Shown: positions 6,062-10,413 of the stretch, in pieces
Layout of the letters: each line of letters begins with the position of its first letter
How positions within the stretch are numbered: the first letter of the stretch is position 1
DNA from: Pseudomonadota bacterium
GTDB lineage: Bacteria; Pseudomonadota; Alphaproteobacteria; Rhizobiales; Devosiaceae
Direction of reading: 5' to 3'
Length of the DNA: 10,413 bases
NCBI GenBank assembly: GCA_023427545.1
Contig: JAEZBF010000078.1
Location: 1-10,413 of the forward strand
Position numbers and translations under genes: made by a program
The notes under the pieces: generated by a model
Databases searched by the model: none
Seen by the model: the letters and a program-made list of their open reading frames with translations, nothing else
Told to the model about the DNA's origin: nothing

Positions 6062-9000
6062 ATGAAGAAGTGGATTTTCATCAGCCTGATCGTCGTCGGC
6101 TTGCTGGCCTTCGGCGCGGTGATCTGGTTCGCCGGCCCGCTGATCGCGTTCGGCGACGTTGCTCCGCTCGAGCCCGAGTGGATCCGGCTGGTCATCATCC
6201 TGCCGGTCTGGCTGATCGTCGGCCTGTTCTACCTGATCCGCTTCCTGCGCCAGCGCCGCCAGGCCAAGGCCCTGGAAAAGGGCATGCTCGCCGCTGGCGA
6301 CGACAGCGACTCCAAGGTCCTGTCCGAGCGTATGGCGCAGGCGCTTCAGACGCTCAAGGAGTCGAGCGGCAAGTCGAACTACCTTTACACGCTGCCGTGG
6401 TATCTCATCATCGGCCCACCGGGCGCCGGCAAGACGACGGCGCTGATCAAGTCCGGCCTCAAGTTCCCGCTGGCCGACGCGCAGGGTGGCGTGCAGGCGA
6501 TCGCCGGCTCGGGCGGCACCCGCTATTGCGACTGGTGGTTCACCGACGAGGCGGTCCTGGTCGATACCGCCGGCCGCTACACCACCCAGGATTCGGACTC
6601 CGAGGCGGACAAGAAGAGCTGGCTGAGCTTCCTCCAGATGCTCAAGCGCAACCGGCCGAAGCAGCCGGTCAACGGCGTCATCGTCGCGATCAGCCTGCAG
6701 GATATCATGACCCTGTCGCCGCAGGATCTCGCGGCGCACTCGGCCGCCATCCGCAAGCGCCTGATTGAGGTGCACCAGGAGCTCAAGATCGATTTCCCGG
6801 TCTATGCGCTGTTCACCAAGGCCGACCTGATCTCGGGCTTCAACGAATACTTCGGCAACTTCACCGAGTCGCGGCGGCGCAAGGTGTGGGGAGCGACATT
6901 CCAGACCGAGGACCGCCGCAAGAACATGATCGGGCAGGTGCCCGCCGAGTACGACGCGCTGGTCAAGCGCCTCACCGAGGAACTGCCCGACCGGCTGCAG
7001 GAAGACCCCGACCAGATTTCGCGCATCGCGATCTTCGGCTTCCCGGCGCAGTTCGCCATGCTCAAGGAGCGGGTGTTCGATTTCCTGCGCCAGATTTTCG
7101 AGCCGAACCGCTACCAGGTGAACGCGAACCTTCGCGGCTTCTATTTCTCCTCGGGCACGCAGGAAGGCACCCCGATCGACCAGGTGCTCGGTGCCATCGG
7201 CGGCGGCTCGGCGGTCGCCCACATGTCGGGCATCGGCAAGAGCTATTTCCTACACGACCTCATCACCAAGGTGATCTTCAACGAGACCGGCTGGGTCTCG
7301 ATGGACGTTGCAGCGGTCCGTCGCGCGCAGTTCATGCGCGTCGGCGCAATGAGCCTGCTGGGACTTGCGACCGTCGTGCTGCTCGGCCTCTGGGGCTGGA
7401 GCTTCTACAATAACGAGACGCTGATCGATCACACCGAGAAGTTCATCTCGGATTATCGAGTTGAGGCAGCCGAACAGCTCAAGGCTACCACCGTTTCCGA
7501 TTCCGACCTCATGAGCGTGCTGCCGGCGCTCGACATGCTGCGCAATAACCCGGTGGGCTACGCCTTCCGTGGCGACGGCACGCCGATCCAGGAAGGCTTC
7601 GGCCTCAGCCAGCGCGACCGGCTGCAGGTCGCCTCCGAGGCGACCTACCGGCAAGCTCTTGAGAGGATGCTCCGTTCGCGCCTGATCCTGCGGCTCGAGG
7701 AGCAGCTGCAGAACACCATCAACGACCCGATGGCCGTCTACCAGGCCCTCAAGGTCTACATGATGCTCGGCGGCCTCGCGCCCAAGACGGACGCCGAGTT
7801 CATCGCCGCCTGGATGAAGCTCGACTGGGCCAGCCTCTATCCCGGCCCGCAGAACGCCTCGGCCCGCGCCGATCTCGAAGAACATCTTCGCGCCATGCTC
7901 ACGCTCGATGTCGGCCGGCGTCCGAGCTTCGAGCTGAACGGCCTGCTGATCGATTCCGCGCAGCGTACGCTGACCCGGCTAAGCCTCGCGGACCAGGCCT
8001 ACGGCTACATGAAGACGCTGACTCCCGACGTGCCGCTCGAGGACTTCAACGTCGCGATGCGCTCGGGCCCCGAATCCTCTGTCGTCTTCGAGACCGTCGA
8101 TGGCAGCGATTTCTCGCAGCTCAATATCCCGGCGCTCTTTACCTATCGCGGCTTCCACGAGTTCTTCCTGCCCGGCCTCGGCTCGGTTGCCGAGCAGCTG
8201 ATCGACGAGCAGTGGGTGCGCGGCCCGCTCGGCAAGGACTTCGCCTCAGACGAGCAGCTGAGCCAGCTTGGGCCGCGGCTGCTCCAGCTCTATTCACAGG
8301 ATTTCGTCGCCATCTGGACGAGCGTTCTTGAGAACATCAAGCTCAAGACCATGCCCGGCGAGAAGCCCGACTACATTCCGCTGTCGGTCGTCGGCAACGC
8401 CACCTCCTCGCCGCTCCGCGCTCTGGTCGCCGCCATCGTCGACGAGACCTCGCTGACGCGCGAGCCGCCGGAGCCCGCCGAAGCGAACGCGGGCGGGGGG
8501 ACTGACCCGGCTCTTGCCAGTGCAGCCAACCGCGCGACCGCCGGTCTCCAGGCAAAGCTCGCCAGCCAGACCAAGGGCCTTTCCAGGATCGGCATCGACC
8601 TGGCGCTCAGGAAGAGCTCGGGACGGCCCGGCGACAGCGCCGAAGTGGCGGTGCCGGGCGCGAACATCGAAGCGCAGTTCAAGGACTATGCAGCCCTGAT
8701 GGAGGGCTCGCCGCCGGCCATCGACCTGCTCGTTGCCGGCTTCAACGAGGTCTACAAGAACCTCTTCCTTGCCGCCCGCAATCCCTCGCAGGCGAGCCAG
8801 GCCAACAGCGCCATGCAGCTCAACGTGGCCAACCTGTCGATGAGCGCGTCGCGCTTCCCCGTCTCGCTCCGGCGCATCATCTCGGGTGCGGTGAGCGACC
8901 TCGAGGGCGATGCCGCCGGCTCCTCGATCGCCCAGCTGAACCAGGCGCTCGCCAGCCAGGTGACCGCAATCTGCCAGCGCTTTACACGCGATCTCTACCC

Positions 9001-9625
9001 GTTCTCGTCGCGCAGCAGCCGCGACCTGCCGATGGCCGATTTCTCGCGGCTCTTTGCGCCCAACGGGATCATGGACAAGTTCTTCGCCGAGAACCTGGCC
9101 CCGCTGGCAGACCTCTCGACCCAGCCGTGGACCTGGAAGCAGGACACCGCGCTCGGCCGCGAGCTCTCGAACACCACGCTGCGGGAGTTCCAGCGCGCCG
9201 CCGAGATCCGCGACGCGTTCTTCCCGCCCGGGGCGCCCGCGCCGCAGGTCACCCTCACCGTCACGCAGACCTCGCTCAACCCTGCCGCACAGGCCGCGCT
9301 GCTCGACATCAACGGCTCGGTCATCCAGACCCAGCAGTTGGGCAGTCTGCCGCAGACTATCCAGTGGCCGGGAAGCGGGGGCGGTGCGGTGACCATCAGC
9401 CTGACGCCGGAGCTGCCCGGACGCGAGTCGACCGTGACCGTGCCCGGGCCCTGGGCCCTGATGCGGGTGCTCGCGCGCAACACCGTTTCGCGCCGTGGCG
9501 ACACGCTGCGGGTGACGATCATGGTGGGCGGCCGCGACGTCTCCTACAACTTCCAGGTCGGAACCGTGCTCAATCCCTTCTTCTTGCCTGCGCTTTCGGA
9601 GTTCAACTGCCCCACGGGACTATAG
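6062..9625 (+). CDS. tssM: T6SS membrane-complex protein TssM (IcmF/ImpL)
   Basis: 1187 residues, full length for TssM, the large inner-membrane scaffold that spans the periplasm and with TssL forms the T6SS channel. Residues 4-24 and 42-61 are a membrane hairpin. The cytoplasmic region that follows is an NTPase-like domain with Walker A GPPGAGKTT (118-126, Lys124), a Walker B-like VLVDTAGRY (165-173, Asp168) and an FTKAD (251-255) typical of GTPase-like folds, all intact. A third membrane helix lies at about 427-448, after which the protein is periplasmic. A helical IcmF-related region follows. A low-complexity linker (PPEPAEANAGGG) begins near residue 800. The beta-rich C-terminal domain (about 1060-1187, from VTLTVTQTSLNP to FNCPTGL) is the part that binds TssJ in other systems. 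The start has no strong ribosome site, but MKKWIFISLIVVG is typical of the family. It lies 26 bases after tssL and 3 bases before tagF. Confidence 0.97.
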   Translation: MKKWIFISLIVVGLLAFGAVIWFAGPLIAFGDVAPLEPEWIRLVIILPVWLIVGLFYLIRFLRQRRQAKALEKGMLAAGDDSDSKVLSERMAQALQTLKESSGKSNYLYTLPWYLIIGPPGAGKTTALIKSGLKFPLADAQGGVQAIAGSGGTRYCDWWFTDEAVLVDTAGRYTTQDSDSEADKKSWLSFLQMLKRNRPKQPVNGVIVAISLQDIMTLSPQDLAAHSAAIRKRLIEVHQELKIDFPVYALFTKADLISGFNEYFGNFTESRRRKVWGATFQTEDRRKNMIGQVPAEYDALVKRLTEELPDRLQEDPDQISRIAIFGFPAQFAMLKERVFDFLRQIFEPNRYQVNANLRGFYFSSGTQEGTPIDQVLGAIGGGSAVAHMSGIGKSYFLHDLITKVIFNETGWVSMDVAAVRRAQFMRVGAMSLLGLATVVLLGLWGWSFYNNETLIDHTEKFISDYRVEAAEQLKATTVSDSDLMSVLPALDMLRNNPVGYAFRGDGTPIQEGFGLSQRDRLQVASEATYRQALERMLRSRLILRLEEQLQNTINDPMAVYQALKVYMMLGGLAPKTDAEFIAAWMKLDWASLYPGPQNASARADLEEHLRAMLTLDVGRRPSFELNGLLIDSAQRTLTRLSLADQAYGYMKTLTPDVPLEDFNVAMRSGPESSVVFETVDGSDFSQLNIPALFTYRGFHEFFLPGLGSVAEQLIDEQWVRGPLGKDFASDEQLSQLGPRLLQLYSQDFVAIWTSVLENIKLKTMPGEKPDYIPLSVVGNATSSPLRALVAAIVDETSLTREPPEPAEANAGGGTDPALASAANRATAGLQAKLASQTKGLSRIGIDLALRKSSGRPGDSAEVAVPGANIEAQFKDYAALMEGSPPAIDLLVAGFNEVYKNLFLAARNPSQASQANSAMQLNVANLSMSASRFPVSLRRIISGAVSDLEGDAAGSSIAQLNQALASQVTAICQRFTRDLYPFSSRSSRDLPMADFSRLFAPNGIMDKFFAENLAPLADLSTQPWTWKQDTALGRELSNTTLREFQRAAEIRDAFFPPGAPAPQVTLTVTQTSLNPAAQAALLDINGSVIQTQQLGSLPQTIQWPGSGGGAVTISLTPELPGRESTVTVPGPWALMRVLARNTVSRRGDTLRVTIMVGGRDVSYNFQVGTVLNPFFLPALSEFNCPTGL
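6413..6439 (+). other. Walker A motif of TssM
   Basis: Encodes GPPGAGKTT, a complete P-loop with the invariant Lys and Thr. Some TssM proteins lack or do not need this motif, whereas Agrobacterium TssM requires ATP binding and hydrolysis. Its intactness here suggests nucleotide use is retained. Confidence 0.85.
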
Positions 9626-9628
9626 GAA

Positions 9629-10413
9629 ATGGGCTTCGGTCTCTTCGGCAAGCTTCCCCAGAAGCGCGACTTCATGTCGGTCAACCTGCCGCATGCGGTG
9701 CTCAACCCGTTCGAGACCTGGCTGCAATCGGCGGTCGCGGCAAGCCGGCAGGAGATCGGGCGCAACTGGGAGAACTACTTCCTCGTGGCGCCGATCTGGC
9801 GCTTCTGGCTCGGCAAGGAGATCCTCGGCACCGCCTGCACCGGCTGCCTCATGCCCTCGGTCGATCAGGTCGGGCGCTACTTCCCGCTCGCCATCATGTA
9901 CTGGGCCGAGCCGGGCGAAACGCTGGCGCCGCCGCTGATCAACCCGATCGACTACTGGTACCGGCGGATCGAGGAGCGGCTGCTCGCCGTGCTCTCGGAC
10001 CAGCCGATCGACGTCAACTCGCTGATGTACGGGCTGACGCCGCCCGACTATTCCCAACCTCCACCACCGCCCGTCGTGTCACCGCCGCCGACCTTTGCGC
10101 CGCAGTCCGCTGCGTACGAGCAACCGGCAGCGGAGCCGTTGCCGGAGATGGCTCCGGCGGCCGCGGAGCCCGAGCCTGACCCCGAGCCGATCCAGGCAGC
10201 GGTCGAACCCGCCCCTGAACCGCTCGACGAGCCGCCCGGCGCAGAACTGCCCGAGGCGGTCGCCGTGGACGAGACTGCGACCGAGGACTCGGAGCCCGAC
10301 GAGCTCGGCGCAGACGACTGGGATGCCGCGGCGGAGCAGGCGCTCAAGATCGCTGCTGCCTCCCTCGTTGAGATGGAAACGGAAACGCCCAAGTCCGGCG
10401 TCGAGCTCGAAAG
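9629..10413 (+). CDS. tagF: T6SS post-translational repressor TagF (ImpM), extended and cut by right edge
   Basis: 261 residues are visible and the frame is still open at the window end. The start is an ATG three bases after the tssM stop, with TAGGAA abutting it. Residues 1 to about 136 are the TagF domain (DUF2094/TIGR03373 family): FGKLPQKRDF at 6-15, a WENYFLVAPIWRFWLG segment, MPSVDQVGRYFPLAI at 75-89 and NPIDYWYRRIEERLL. TagF holds the T6SS inactive, in Agrobacterium by binding Fha. From residue 137 on the protein becomes a Pro/Ala/Glu-rich acidic tail (PPPPPVVSPPP, then AEPEPDPEPIQ and EPAPEPLDEPP), turning into a possibly helical acidic segment (DDWDAAAEQALKIAAASL). A plain TagF is about 200-250 residues, so this tail is probably a linker to a further domain beyond the window. 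In Agrobacterium TagF is fused to a PppA-type phosphatase; that could be the case here, but nothing visible proves it. Confidence 0.9.
   Translation, partial: MGFGLFGKLPQKRDFMSVNLPHAVLNPFETWLQSAVAASRQEIGRNWENYFLVAPIWRFWLGKEILGTACTGCLMPSVDQVGRYFPLAIMYWAEPGETLAPPLINPIDYWYRRIEERLLAVLSDQPIDVNSLMYGLTPPDYSQPPPPPVVSPPPTFAPQSAAYEQPAAEPLPEMAPAAAEPEPDPEPIQAAVEPAPEPLDEPPGAELPEAVAVDETATEDSEPDELGADDWDAAAEQALKIAAASLVEMETETPKSGVELE
10037..10319 (+). repeat. Pro/Ala/Glu-rich acidic linker in TagF
   Basis: Residues 137 to about 230 of TagF are dominated by Pro, Ala, Glu and Asp, beginning with a run of five prolines and continuing with EP/PEP-like dipeptides. It has no predicted globular features by eye and is strongly acidic. 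It looks like a flexible spacer between the TagF domain and whatever lies past the right edge. Confidence 0.7.

Noticed and set aside
5843..7222. Minus-strand open frame (459 residues) opposite the tssL end and tssM start
   Set aside because: Antisense shadow across two well-supported genes; composition (Leu, Arg, Asp, Gln, Val) is typical of reverse-complemented GC-rich coding sequence.
9127..10179. Plus-strand open frame (350 residues) overlapping the tssM end and tagF
   Set aside because: Runs out of frame through the conserved TssM C-terminus and the TagF domain; Arg/Ala/Gly-rich without motifs. The real tagF frame starts at 9629 and stays open to the window end.

Overview
The window is part of a type VI secretion system (T6SS) locus from a GC-rich proteobacterium. 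Dense GC-rich coding, the gene order tssK-tssL-tssM-tagF (as in the imp loci of Rhizobium and Agrobacterium, impJ-impK-impL-impM) and a TssL with a C-terminal OmpA-like domain suggest an alphaproteobacterium. A sphingomonad or a rhizobial relative is my best guess, but the sequence does not settle the genus. No tRNA, rRNA, CRISPR array, insertion sequence or integrase is visible.

Left half, minus strand, positions 1-2800. Reading leftward from the divergent control region, the genes are a small PAAR spike-tip protein (2513-2800), a VgrG spike (462-2354), and a gene cut by the left edge (3-413) whose product resembles a VgrG-neighbouring family I recall as DUF6931. Together they look like a spike cassette. 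VgrG and PAAR carry no fused effector domain, so any effector would be to the left of the window.

Middle, 2801-3063. This 263-base divergent intergenic region separates the spike cassette from the apparatus operon and should hold promoters for both. It contains a tandem direct repeat, TGAAC-N6-TGAAC. The same pattern, with the same spacing and orientation, recurs in the only other sizeable intergenic gap (2355-2512, upstream of vgrG). This is the least expected observation in the window and could be a shared binding site for a regulator that contacts DNA at an 11-bp period.

Right half, plus strand, 3064-10413. This is a tightly packed operon. tssK (baseplate-membrane complex adaptor) overlaps tssL by ATGA. 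tssL (inner-membrane protein with a long Pro/Gly N-terminal tail, a DotU domain and a peptidoglycan-binding OmpA domain) is followed after 26 bases by tssM (IcmF, the large membrane-complex scaffold with an intact Walker A motif). tagF (post-translational T6SS repressor) starts 3 bases after tssM, carries a long Pro/Glu-rich extension and runs off the right edge.

Functionally, TssL and TssM form the envelope-spanning channel, TssK docks the baseplate on it, VgrG plus PAAR form the tip of the expelled tube, and TagF restrains firing. Sheath, tube, ClpV, Fha, PpkA and the rest of the baseplate are not in the window. I see no evidence of a wholly new system. The notable points are the paired repeats, the tails on TssL and TagF, the VgrG-linked small protein and the absence of a visible TssJ.
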